64,000 bases of DNA from Viridilinea sp964592425 (GTDB taxonomy: Bacteria; Chloroflexota; Chloroflexia; Chloroflexales; Chloroflexaceae). How positions within the stretch are numbered: position 1 is the stretch's first letter; the number at the start of each line of letters is the position of its first letter. The translations under genes were made by a program, and so were the position numbers. The DNA lies in assembly GCA_964592425.1 (NCBI GenBank), contig CAZQCG010000009.1, positions 74,422-138,421 on the forward strand, read 5' to 3'. Below are positions 44,327 through 53,712 of this stretch, piece after piece. A model generated the notes under the pieces. That model made no database searches. It worked only from the letters and a program-made list of their open reading frames with translations, and had not been told where the DNA came from.

Positions 44327-44992
44327 ATGCTCACGACCATGCTCCGTAGCAGCTGGGCCGTGATCGCACGCCCCTCGGTAGCCAATTTCGAGGAGCACGA
44401 GCGCAATCAGTTCGGCTGGGCTCTGCTCTATGTCACCCTGGGTGCAACCGTCACTGCCCTGCTCGGTGGGCTGGCCTTCCTCATTCAGCGCCCTTTTCTC
44501 GAACGCCAGTACGCCGATCTCTTCGCCGAGTTTGTCAGAATCGAGGTGAGCCTCGGCCAGGATCTCCCCTACGAGCGGATCTTCCTCCCCGCCGACGCCG
44601 GTAACCCCATTCTCACCAATGTCCTCAATACGCTGTTCGGCTTTCTCGTCTACCTCCTGATCGTCTTCTTGCTCGGCAAAGCGCTCGGCGGCAGCGGCAA
44701 ACTTGGCGAACTGGCCTACGACATCGCTCTCTTCTGGGTGCCCATCTCCGTCGCCGCCGCCCTGGTCAACGTCTTCTCCCTTGGCCTCTTCGCCTGTTTC
44801 ACCGCCCCACTGGCGATCTTGATCACCTTCTATGGTTTCTACCTGACCTACCTCAGTGTTCAATCAGGGCTGAACCTGAGCGCCCGCAAGGCCCTCACCC
44901 TGGTGCTCATTCCCGCCCTGCTCTGGCTCCTGGCCATCTGCTCATTGATCGCCATCCTGATCGCCCTTGCTGGCAATCTCGCTAACCGATGA
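44327..44992 (+). CDS. Yip1-domain-like membrane protein
   Basis: 221 aa. Four to five hydrophobic segments with the Yip1 pattern: an N-terminal cytosolic stretch SWAVIARPSVANFEEHERN, then LLYVTLGATVTALLGG, a luminal-like loop, and later VLNTLFGFLVYLLIVFLLGKALGGSG, VPISVAAALVNVF, and FYGFYLTYLSVQSG. Bacterial Yip1-family proteins are poorly characterised; eukaryotic ones act in membrane traffic. It lies 5 bp after the hydrolase and overlaps the P-type ATPase start by 4 nt, so it is part of the coupled unit. Confidence 0.75.
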   Translation: MLTTMLRSSWAVIARPSVANFEEHERNQFGWALLYVTLGATVTALLGGLAFLIQRPFLERQYADLFAEFVRIEVSLGQDLPYERIFLPADAGNPILTNVLNTLFGFLVYLLIVFLLGKALGGSGKLGELAYDIALFWVPISVAAALVNVFSLGLFACFTAPLAILITFYGFYLTYLSVQSGLNLSARKALTLVLIPALLWLLAICSLIAILIALAGNLANR

Positions 44993-47529
44993 TCCCAGCA
45001 AAGCTCTTGCAAACTATGCCAAAAAAACCACCCGCACCTGCCACGACAATCCTGCGCGGCCTGAGTGCCGCCGAAGTGCGCGAACGCACCGCTGCTGGCG
45101 AGATCAATACGACCACTGGCATTAAGACCCGCAGCTACGGCCAGATCATCCGCGAGAACGTCTTTACCTTCATCAACAACACCCTCTTCATCCTCGGCTT
45201 CCTCCTCTTACTGCTTGGCCGGCCCGGTGATGCCCTGCTTTCAGCCGGGGTGGTCTTTATTAATGCTTTTGTGAGCAGCATCCAGGAGGTTCAGTCCAAG
45301 CGCAAGCTCGATCAGATCGCCCTGCTCAACCGGCCCCAAGCCCTGGTCATCCGCGATGGCCAGGAACAGAGCATCGCCCCCGAGACGATTGTGCGGGGCG
45401 ATCTGCTCAAGCTGGGGGCGGGCGACCAGGTGCTCGTTGATGGCAGCGTGGTCGGCGATGGGCGTGCCGAACTGGACGAGTCGCAGGTCACGGGTGAGGC
45501 CGACCGTATCCCTAAACAGGCCGGCGATGCGCTCTTTTCCGGCAGCTACTGTGTCTCAGGTAGTCTCTTCTACGTCGCCGAGAAGGTTGGGGCCGCCAGC
45601 CTGGTCAATCAGATCACCGCCGGGGCTAAGACCCATAAACACGAGACGACCCCCCTGCAGCGCCAGATCAATGTGCTGGTGCGGGTCTTCCTGCTGATCA
45701 TGATTTTCCTCGAGATCGTCCTGGTGCTTAATGCTTTTGTGCAAACCCGCGGCCTGGTCGAGAGCGTCCAGGATGCCACCGTGGTTGCCGGGCTCATCCC
45801 CAACGGGCTCTTCCTGGCTATCAGTGTGGCCTATGCGATCAGCGCCGTGCGTATTCTGCGCTTCGGCGTCCTGGCACAGCGCTCCAACGCCGTCGAAAGC
45901 CTCAGCAATATCGATACCCTCTGTGTCGATAAGACTGGCACCCTGACCGCCAACCGCCTTCAGCATAACGCCCTCCATTCCATTGGCTCCACCGAGGAGG
46001 AACTGCAGAGCATTCTCGGCGACATGATGGCCAGCACCGCCGCCGGCAATAAGACCAGCGAGGCCCTGGCGGCGGCTTTTCCCCGTGAGGCGCGCCGTGT
46101 CATGGCCGAAGTGCCCTTCTCCTCGGCCCGCAAATGGAGTGCCATCGCCTTCGACGACCCGGCCCGGCGCGGGATCTATGTCCTCGGTGCCGCCGAGATG
46201 CTGCGGCCCTACCTCCCTGATGCACAGCCGCCCCCCTGGCAGGCCCAGCTCAAGATCTGGTCGGACGAGGGCTTGCGTGTCCTCCTGCTGGCCTCCCATC
46301 CTGACCCGACTCTGCTCAAAGATGAGGGTGACGCCACAACCCTGCCGCCGCTTACCCCCATTGGTCTGGTCAGCCTGAGCGATGAGTTGCGCCCCGAGGC
46401 CCGCGAGACCCTCGAACGCTTTCGTAATGCTGGCGTGCAGCCCAAGATCATCTCCGGTGACAACCCTGAGACAGTCGCAGCCCTGGCCAAACAGGCCGGG
46501 TTGCCGAACAACATTCGCCTCATCTCCGGCCCCGAACTTGATGCCCTGGACGACCACGCCTTCGAGCAGGCTGCCGTGGACGCCACCATCTTCGGGCGGA
46601 TCACCCCGCAGCAGAAGCAACGCCTTGTCCAGGCCCTGCGCAGCCGCGGTCGCTACGTGGCCATGGTCGGTGATGGGGTCAACGATGTCCTGTCGCTCAA
46701 GCAGGCCAACCTGGGCATCGCCATGCAGAGTGGCAGCGCCGCCACGCGCAACGCCGCCGATATTGTGCTGACCCAGGACTCCTTTGCCGTGCTCACCCCG
46801 GCGGTTGAAGAGGGCCAGCGCATCGTCAACGGTATGCAGGACACCCTGCGCCTCTTCCTCACCCGCACTGCAACCATTGCCCTGCTGACCATCGCTATCC
46901 TTATGGTCAGCAGTGAAATCTTCCCCCTCGTGCTCACCCAATCGACCCTGACCGCGATGATCGCAGTGGGTATCCCCACGCCGCTGCTGGCCCTGTGGGC
47001 CCGTCCCGGCCCCGGCGCACGCAAGGGTCTCATCCCGCGCCTGTTGCGTTTCCTCATCCCCGCCTCGCTGCTCTCAACTATCTTCGGCCTGCTGATCTTC
47101 TTCATCACCCTGATCATCGAATTCCTGGCCCGTATCACCGCCATCGTGCCCGGCAACGAGGCCGTCTTCGTCTACACAAGCCTCGTCCCCATCGCCCAGA
47201 CTGCGCTCACCACCTTTATGATTACCACCGGCCTGCTGCTGGTCGTCTTCGTTGAACCACCAACCCCCTGGTGGGTTGGTGGCGACGAACTGAGCGGTGA
47301 CTGGCGCCCGACCCTGGTCGCCATTGGTTGTGCCGTGCTCTACGCCGTGATCCTCTTCGTTCCCCAACTACGCGAGCTGGCCACCCTCACCCTGCCAAGT
47401 ACCCCGACTCTGATCATGATCCTTGTGGCCACCCTGATCTGGATGTTTCTGCTGCGCTGGATCTGGCGCTCGAACGGCCTCGAACGCTTCCTCGACCTTG
47501 ATTTCGGGGCGAGGCACGCTAGTTCGTAG
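44989..47529 (+). CDS. Cation-translocating P-type ATPase (CtpE-like)
   Basis: 846 aa; an in-frame ATG at 45016 is the alternative start. Actuator TGEAD at 168-172, phosphorylation site DKTGTLT with D314, the hinge motif GDGVNDVLSLKQANLGIAM near 562, and about ten membrane helices. In helix M4 the usual PEGL reads PNGL (residue 271 onward), so an acidic ion ligand is replaced by Asn. The TGEAD form and overall length resemble mycobacterial CtpE, a calcium exporter, but the ion cannot be fixed. There is no N-terminal metal-binding domain. It is the last gene of the hydrolase/Yip1 operon, which hints at a link between membrane lipids and ion transport. Confidence 0.9.
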   Translation: MIPAKLLQTMPKKPPAPATTILRGLSAAEVRERTAAGEINTTTGIKTRSYGQIIRENVFTFINNTLFILGFLLLLLGRPGDALLSAGVVFINAFVSSIQEVQSKRKLDQIALLNRPQALVIRDGQEQSIAPETIVRGDLLKLGAGDQVLVDGSVVGDGRAELDESQVTGEADRIPKQAGDALFSGSYCVSGSLFYVAEKVGAASLVNQITAGAKTHKHETTPLQRQINVLVRVFLLIMIFLEIVLVLNAFVQTRGLVESVQDATVVAGLIPNGLFLAISVAYAISAVRILRFGVLAQRSNAVESLSNIDTLCVDKTGTLTANRLQHNALHSIGSTEEELQSILGDMMASTAAGNKTSEALAAAFPREARRVMAEVPFSSARKWSAIAFDDPARRGIYVLGAAEMLRPYLPDAQPPPWQAQLKIWSDEGLRVLLLASHPDPTLLKDEGDATTLPPLTPIGLVSLSDELRPEARETLERFRNAGVQPKIISGDNPETVAALAKQAGLPNNIRLISGPELDALDDHAFEQAAVDATIFGRITPQQKQRLVQALRSRGRYVAMVGDGVNDVLSLKQANLGIAMQSGSAATRNAADIVLTQDSFAVLTPAVEEGQRIVNGMQDTLRLFLTRTATIALLTIAILMVSSEIFPLVLTQSTLTAMIAVGIPTPLLALWARPGPGARKGLIPRLLRFLIPASLLSTIFGLLIFFITLIIEFLARITAIVPGNEAVFVYTSLVPIAQTALTTFMITTGLLLVVFVEPPTPWWVGGDELSGDWRPTLVAIGCAVLYAVILFVPQLRELATLTLPSTPTLIMILVATLIWMFLLRWIWRSNGLERFLDLDFGARHASS

Positions 47530-47707
47530 GCAAGACCTACGCTTGTTGTTAAAGAAAGCAACCCTCCTATATGCCGTACACTCACCTTTTGTAACCACAA
47601 GTTAATCTCTCCCCTCATCCACCAGAATCACTCCTGCGTTCTTCATAATGAAGCCCCCGTTGCATCAGACCTGACGCTTCTACGGAACGTGGTGAAAGGA
47701 GTATCTA

Positions 47708-48049
47708 ATGGGTGGGTGGTCTGCGATCAAATCGCATCGTGACACACCCCTACCCCCGACCTCGCAGGTTGCACGTGCGACATTCGGGCTAGGGGTTGCC
47801 TATGCTGCTGGCCTGGCTGTGCTTGAACGAGCACTACCGATCAAACCCGCTTGGGTTGCGCTTGAAGTCGTCGGTGGTGTGCTACTGGTGGGTCTCCCGG
47901 TCATGATCACTGCACGTTCAACCCCACCGGGCAATGAATCGCTCAACTGGCACACCTATGAACAGATGGTTGTAGCCGGTTTTATCGGTGCCGGCACACC
48001 CATTCTGGTCTGGCAGACCATCGAGTATCTGCTACTGCCTCGGCTGTAG
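47708..48049 (+). CDS. Small membrane protein of unknown function
   Basis: 113 aa with AAAGGAG just upstream. Three hydrophobic segments (ATFGLGVAYAAGLAVLE, WVALEVVGGVLLVGLPVMI, MVVAGFIGAGTPILVWQTIEYLL) with a polar N-terminus. I do not recognise a family. Its 178-bp upstream spacer holds no strong promoter. A perfect hairpin follows the stop. Confidence 0.7.
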   Translation: MGGWSAIKSHRDTPLPPTSQVARATFGLGVAYAAGLAVLERALPIKPAWVALEVVGGVLLVGLPVMITARSTPPGNESLNWHTYEQMVVAGFIGAGTPILVWQTIEYLLLPRL

Positions 48050-48072
48050 CCGCTACCAATAGCCGCATAAGC

Positions 48073-48102
48073 CGAAGGGCGCAGCAATCGCTGCGCCCTT
48101 CG
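48073..48102. terminator. Perfect 13-bp hairpin between convergent genes
   Basis: CGAAGGGCGCAGC pairs with GCTGCGCCCTTCG around a 4-base loop. It lies between the 47708 gene (+) and the 48204 gene (-), so it could terminate from both sides. No U-tract on either strand. Confidence 0.7.
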
Positions 48103-48203
48103 AGCTGTGGTGGAAAATTCGGGAGAGGCGCGGAGAGGGCAGCGCCCTCTCCGAAACTTGTGCATCCAACCTCGCCAGACCTTGTCGGACGGGGTCTTCG
48201 CTC

Positions 48204-49316
48204 CTACATCCAGCGGAAGGTGGCGCTCCGGGCATCGCCATTGTTGAGCAGCTCCCAGACCAGATTCTCACTCTGGACGAAGAGCAGCGCACCCTGCTGG
48301 AAGCCCTGGAAGCTCGCCGTATCAATGCGCTCGGTCTCCAAGGCCCAGCCCAGCCGATCACGCACACCGGGCTGCTCACGCCAGACCTTGCCGAACCCAC
48401 GGCGCGGCTCGAACTTACCGGCTGGCGGCTGCAGCCCACCCGTCTCCGGGTCGCCCTGACGCCAGAGATCCTCAAAGATCTGCACACTGATCGTCGAGTC
48501 GGGCTCATAGAAGAGGACAACCACCATCGAGTTGCCACCGCGCTGGCTGACCCAGTACATCTGGCCGCGCTCAAAGCGCACCGCTGCGGCCTGGGTGAAG
48601 GAGAAATCCTGCCCGGGCAGAGGGCAACCCAGGCGGCCCTGACCACCAAACTCGCGGTAGTTGTACTGCAACTCATTGAGGATCGCCACCGCGCAGGCAG
48701 GCTGCTCGCCGGTGAAGTTACGCACCTCATTACCCAGCAGGCCCAACAACACATCGTAGGGGGCCTGGTTCTCAGGATGCAACTCCATCCGCCGACGCTC
48801 AAAGTACTGCACCTGGTAGTTGCGTCCCTCCAGCGTCTCCGTCATCTCAGTCGTGATCGGATAGCCAAAGCGCTCAAGCCCACCGTTGCGCTCCCAGTAA
48901 CTACGGAAGGCTCCACAGAGGTTGTAGCCCGTCTCAGGGAAGAGCCGACAGCCGGGAAGTTGGCTCGGGTTGCCATTGAAGACCCAGGGCCGCCCCTGCT
49001 GCTCAAGCCGTTCGGCGCCCAGACGCCCGGCCAGCACCCCCAGGCTCTGGTTCGCGTGATCCTCAAGCCGGTCGCGCTCAAACCACTGGGCCGGGCCAGT
49101 CCAATTCTCAATCGTCATGATCGTCACCGGGCCAGTGGGATAGCCAAAGACCGGCAGGCCACCATTACGCTCCCAATAGGCCCGGATTGCCCCACTGATA
49201 CAGTAACCTGTCTCAGGGAAACAACGGGTCTCACTCTGCGCACTCGCCGGGGTGCTGGGAACCAGACCCAGCATCGTTAGCACCAGCAGAGCCAACAACA
49301 AGATTCGCCTACGCAT
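48204..49316 (-). CDS. Secreted protein with FGYP-type repeats
   Basis: 370 aa from the ATG at 49316, chosen because AGGAGG lies 8 bases upstream. Residues 1-27 are a signal peptide ending ASA. Two clear repeats follow: CFPETGYCISGAIRAYWERNGG...FGYP and LFPETGYNLCGAFRSYWERNGG...FGYP, each with a later QWFERDRLE / QYFERRRME segment. This resembles the LGFP-like repeats of secreted proteins and is frequent in Chloroflexota. A C-terminal region of about 150 residues has the related WREQPGVRDRLGW and FQQGALLFV. Binding to cell wall or polysaccharide is inferred; no enzyme motif. Confidence 0.8.
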   Translation of the reverse strand: MRRRILLLALLVLTMLGLVPSTPASAQSETRCFPETGYCISGAIRAYWERNGGLPVFGYPTGPVTIMTIENWTGPAQWFERDRLEDHANQSLGVLAGRLGAERLEQQGRPWVFNGNPSQLPGCRLFPETGYNLCGAFRSYWERNGGLERFGYPITTEMTETLEGRNYQVQYFERRRMELHPENQAPYDVLLGLLGNEVRNFTGEQPACAVAILNELQYNYREFGGQGRLGCPLPGQDFSFTQAAAVRFERGQMYWVSQRGGNSMVVVLFYEPDSTISVQIFEDLWRQGDPETGGLQPPAGKFEPRRGFGKVWREQPGVRDRLGWALETERIDTASFQGFQQGALLFVQSENLVWELLNNGDARSATFRWM

Positions 49317-49687
49317 AAGATTCCTCCTCTGAAGTTGGGGGCCGCTCAAAGCGCCCGTCTACGCTGCTTACAGCCCTAGCCTACACCATCGTGCGGCTCA
49401 GCACGATGGCACAGCTATCTTCAATGGCTGACAGGCACCTTGCAGGCGACTTCGTTGCTGAGAAATGCTATGCATCCTCTTCACGCTTCTCCAGGCAGCG
49501 CGGGCCTCCCGCCCACATCCGTATCATTGCAGGCGAGCCGCTCGTGCTCCCAGCGGCCAGGCGACCACAGGTGTGACCAGGTATCTGGTCACACCTGTGC
49601 CTTATACCCCCTCCTCCTACTGCTTACCCTGCAGCGGGGAAGGGGCGTCCCAAAGGGGAAACCGAGTTTTCCCTATTCCAAGACCAC
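49317..49687. other. 371-bp spacer with one hairpin
   Basis: No gene recognised; the only structured element is the hairpin at 49566-49599. Confidence 0.6.
49566..49599 (-). terminator. Perfect 15-bp hairpin downstream of gltA
   Basis: CACAGGTGTGACCAG (49566-49580) pairs with CTGGTCACACCTGTG (49585-49599) around a GTAT loop, 89 bp past the gltA stop. No T-run on the - strand. Confidence 0.6.
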
Positions 49688-50974
<1,287 letters not shown>

Positions 50975-51042
50975 GGTTCACTCCGCTTCTATGCAGACTC
51001 AGGCCCATGCCTGAGCGGACGACAGGTACTGGCTCTGCTGAG

Positions 51043-51048
51043 AGTATA
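51043..51048 (-). promoter_or_regulatory. -10 box of gltA
   Basis: TATACT on the - strand, preceded by GCGC. It sits just past the T-run of the terminator, about 70 bases from the gltA ATG. No good -35. Confidence 0.5.
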
Positions 51049-51052
51049 GCGC

Positions 51053-51081
51053 AAAAAGGCCCGGCGTTGCGACGCCGGGCC
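51053..51081 (-). terminator. Intrinsic terminator of the small gene at 51174-51401
   Basis: GGCCCGGCGT and ACGCCGGGCC (51058-51081) form a perfect 10-bp stem, followed on the - strand by five Ts (51057-51053). Confidence 0.85.
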
Positions 51082-51173
51082 GGAGGATCTTGGGTGAATC
51101 GTGTATAACCAGCTACAGCATATCTGCGCTATGCTGTAGCCAGCAGGATTATTGACGGTGCAACGGCCGCAGC

Positions 51174-51401
51174 TCAGGCACACGCCACCAGCGTCAGACC
51201 GGCTACGGGCTGCGGTGTGGGTGGCTCAATCAAGCGCGGACGGTCGCTCAACAGGCCCCGCGCAAGGGCAACTGCTGCCGGTGTACCGATACGCTCAGAG
51301 AGCGCCCGGATGGCAGCGAAGGTTGCCGGGGGGTCGTCGTGTTCGATCGAGATGAAGAGATCGGCAACGAGTTGTGCGGTGAGCGGCATCTGATGCATCA
51401 T
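51174..51401 (-). CDS. Small protein of unknown function
   Basis: 75 aa starting MMHQMPL, with AAGGAAAAGG upstream; a start at 51434 would be longer but lacks a ribosome site. Helical and acidic, with the core VADLFISIEHDDPPATFAAIRALSERIGTPAAVALARGLL (key residues D, H, D, D, P, P, R, L). No family recognised. It has its own terminator. A regulatory or adaptor role is possible but unsupported. Confidence 0.6.
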   Translation of the reverse strand: MMHQMPLTAQLVADLFISIEHDDPPATFAAIRALSERIGTPAAVALARGLLSDRPRLIEPPTPQPVAGLTLVACA

Positions 51402-51533
51402 GGCCTTTTCCTTCCGACGTAACGGCTCCAGCATACCGCAACTCGCCCCCCGAAGAGGTGAAAAAAAGGCTAAGAAGCTCCAGTGCTGGATAGCGATTTC
51501 GCAACCCTCAAGCGCCTCGTGGAGCGATAGAGA

Positions 51534-51989
51534 CTAATCAGCCCGGCGGCCTGCGGCAAACTGCTGATAGTCAACCATCAGGCAGCGGCTCTGGACAACC
51601 TGAATCCCGGCGCGGGCCAGCCGCTCGGCGACAGCATTGTTGCGGATGCCCGATTGCAACCAGACCGCGCCCGGACGGGCGGCCAGTATATCTTCAACAT
51701 GCGCATCAAGCTGATCCGGGCGTCGAAAGACATCGACCAGGTCGATCGGGCCTGGGATGGCCGCCAGACTGTGATAGACTGGCAGACCCAGGATGCTGCT
51801 CACATCACGATCAGCAACCGGCACCGGGATAATCTCCAGACCCATCGCCAGCAAGGCCGCCGGTACATAGTGGGCTGGCTTGTAGGCCGCACGCTCCGGA
51901 CGCATCCCCAGCACCGCAACTCGCCGGATCTGCCGCAACAGGTCGTTGATCTGCGCAGAGTTGCTCAATACATTGCTCGACCAATCCAT
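51534..51989 (-). CDS. CoA-binding domain protein (YccU-like)
   Basis: 151 aa. A Rossmann CoA-binding domain: IRRVAVLGMRPERAAYKPAHYV at the N-terminus, then IIPV, VYHSLAAIPGPIDLVDVFRRPDQ, AVWLQSGIRNNAVAERLARAGI and a C-terminal QSRCLMVDYQQ. This matches the short CoA_binding_2 family, related to the N-terminal part of succinyl-CoA synthetase alpha. Members bind CoA but their cellular role is unsettled. Divergent from the GH5-like gene. Confidence 0.9.
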   Translation of the reverse strand: MDWSSNVLSNSAQINDLLRQIRRVAVLGMRPERAAYKPAHYVPAALLAMGLEIIPVPVADRDVSSILGLPVYHSLAAIPGPIDLVDVFRRPDQLDAHVEDILAARPGAVWLQSGIRNNAVAERLARAGIQVVQSRCLMVDYQQFAAGRRAD

Positions 51990-52025
51990 TGTTGGTTACT
52001 CCTTCAACAATCACCTGAGAACACG

Positions 52026-53156
52026 ATGCCCATGACTCGGCCCATCCTGCGCCAGCTCCTGCGCCTGGCCCTGCTGATCGGCGTGTTAGTCGCCGCACTA
52101 CCCGCCACTGCCGCCCCACGCCCACCTGATCCGCCACCCCTCCACCCGATTACCCCCGATCACGGCCAGCTCTGGCTCACTGGCCAGCCCTTTGAGCTGC
52201 GTGCCATCAACTATACCCAGTATAGCGGGGCTCCCCCCGGCTGCCCAGAGCTTCACTTCGGTGCCGATCAGGCTTGTCCCTGGAACCAGGCGGCCATCGA
52301 GGCCGACATGGCTCAGCTCGCCGCCCTGGGGGTCAATGGCATCCGCATCTTTCTCAACTACTACATCTTCGGCGGGGCCCGCGCAGCCACACCCGCCTAC
52401 GACCCCGCCCCTGCCCTTGCCCACCTCGATGCCCTGATCGCCGCCGCCAGCCGCCAGCGCATCTATGTCCTGCCCGTCTTGTTAGCCAAGTTCCCCCAGC
52501 AAGAGTTGACCCCGGCTGGCTATGAACAGGCGGCAACCTTGCATGTTCGCCCGCTCGTGAGCCACCTGGCTGCCCGACCGGGCCTCATAGCCTGGGATCT
52601 CTTTAACGAGCCTGACCTGGCCGGGCCGATTGACCAGCGCTGTTGGGATTGGGACAACGGTGCCTTTCCGCTCTGCCTGAGCCTGGCCAACGAGCGGCTG
52701 GCTTTCCTGGCTCTGCTGAGCGCCGAAGTGCGGGCGCTCGACCCCGGCCGTCCCTTGACGATCGGCGCAGGTTTCGCCAAAAATTACTTCCGGCCACTTG
52801 AGGCCACCGCACGCATGGCCGACCTGGTCGATATCTACTCCTTCCATTACTACGACAACGACCCCTACGACTCGGGTCGTTATGCCGCGCACTGGTACTA
52901 TGGGGCCGGTTTTCCTGCCGACCTACAGCGGGCCGTTGATGAGCTGACCGCCCTCGGCCCGCGTAAGCCCGTCCTGGTGACCGAACTGGGCTTCCCCAGC
53001 GGTGCGGGTAGTATGCGCGATGAGCCAACCCGCCAGCACGATCTACGCCTGGGCCTGCAAACCGCCCGTCAAGCCGGGGCCGCCGGTGTGGCCCTCTGGC
53101 CCTTCCAGAGCAACCCTGGCCTGCTGGTTGGTGACCTCTTCAGCCGCCCCCAGTAG
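52026..53156 (+). CDS. Secreted GH5-like glycoside hydrolase
   Basis: 376 aa from the ATG at 52026 (a second ATG six bases on is possible). Residues 1-29 are a signal peptide ending TAA. The TIM-barrel has GVNGIRIFLNY on the early strand, the acid/base Glu195 in WDLFNEPDL, and the nucleophile Glu320 in VTELGFPSG, as in clan GH-A cellulases, mannanases and related enzymes. Trp/Tyr-rich loops would line the sugar cleft. Substrate is not clear. It does not carry the YLPL tail. Its promoter region is the 36-bp gap to the divergent CoA-binding gene. Confidence 0.85.
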   Translation: MPMTRPILRQLLRLALLIGVLVAALPATAAPRPPDPPPLHPITPDHGQLWLTGQPFELRAINYTQYSGAPPGCPELHFGADQACPWNQAAIEADMAQLAALGVNGIRIFLNYYIFGGARAATPAYDPAPALAHLDALIAAASRQRIYVLPVLLAKFPQQELTPAGYEQAATLHVRPLVSHLAARPGLIAWDLFNEPDLAGPIDQRCWDWDNGAFPLCLSLANERLAFLALLSAEVRALDPGRPLTIGAGFAKNYFRPLEATARMADLVDIYSFHYYDNDPYDSGRYAAHWYYGAGFPADLQRAVDELTALGPRKPVLVTELGFPSGAGSMRDEPTRQHDLRLGLQTARQAGAAGVALWPFQSNPGLLVGDLFSRPQ

Positions 53157-53181
53157 CAGCCAGGACTTCTGTAACTACTCG

Positions 53182-53211
53182 TTGGATACTAGCTATATTC
53201 TGAGGTACACT
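53182..53211 (+). promoter_or_regulatory. Probable promoter of the pnt operon
   Basis: TTGGAT (53182-53187), 18 bp, TACACT (53206-53211), about 63 bases before the first start. Confidence 0.5.
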
Positions 53212-53274
53212 GTGTCATTGTTGCCGGGACGCCACGGCGGCGTAATCCCGGCCAAGCCCTGTACGGAGGCGCCT

Positions 53275-53712
53275 ATGCGAAAGCTCGCGATGGTGTTGAT
53301 GGTGGCCATGGCCGCACTGATGTTGCTTAGCTTTACCCGCAGCGTGCTAGCCAGTTCCCGCGACCCACAAGCGCCTGCGCTGAACCCGGCTGCTGCAGCT
53401 GAGGAAGAAGCACCGGCAAACAGTGTGGCTTTCGAGAATCTCTACATCTTCATCCTGGCCGGCTTCGTAGGTTTCGAGGTGATCGGGCGTGTGTCACCCA
53501 CCCTGCACACCCCGCTTATGTCGGCCACCAACGCTATCTCGGGCATCTCGCTGGTTGGCTCAATTGTCGCCGCTGGCGCACAATACTCGGTCACCAGCAC
53601 GATCCTCGGCACGATCGCCGTCGCCGCAGCGACGACCAACGTGGTTGGCGGCTTTATGATCACCGACCGTATGCTGCGCATGTTCAAGCGCAAGGATAGG
53701 GGGAAGGCGTGA
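53275..53712 (+). CDS. pntAB: NAD(P) transhydrogenase alpha-2 subunit (membrane part of PntA)
   Basis: 145 aa from the ATG at 53275, with GGAGG 8 bases upstream. A signal-like first helix is followed by an acidic Ala/Pro linker and three membrane helices (NLYIFILAGFVGFEVIGRV, ATNAISGISLVGSIVAAG, TILGTIAVAAATTNVVGGFMITDRML), the TPLMSATNAISG motif being diagnostic of the PntA membrane domain. It helps build the proton channel. The leading signal-like helix plus acidic linker is longer than in many PntAB proteins. Its stop overlaps the start of pntB. Confidence 0.92.
   Translation: MRKLAMVLMVAMAALMLLSFTRSVLASSRDPQAPALNPAAAAEEEAPANSVAFENLYIFILAGFVGFEVIGRVSPTLHTPLMSATNAISGISLVGSIVAAGAQYSVTSTILGTIAVAAATTNVVGGFMITDRMLRMFKRKDRGKA

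Noticed and set aside
45556..46941. 461-codon ORF on the - strand inside the P-type ATPase gene
   Set aside because: Shadow of a gene with clear catalytic motifs.
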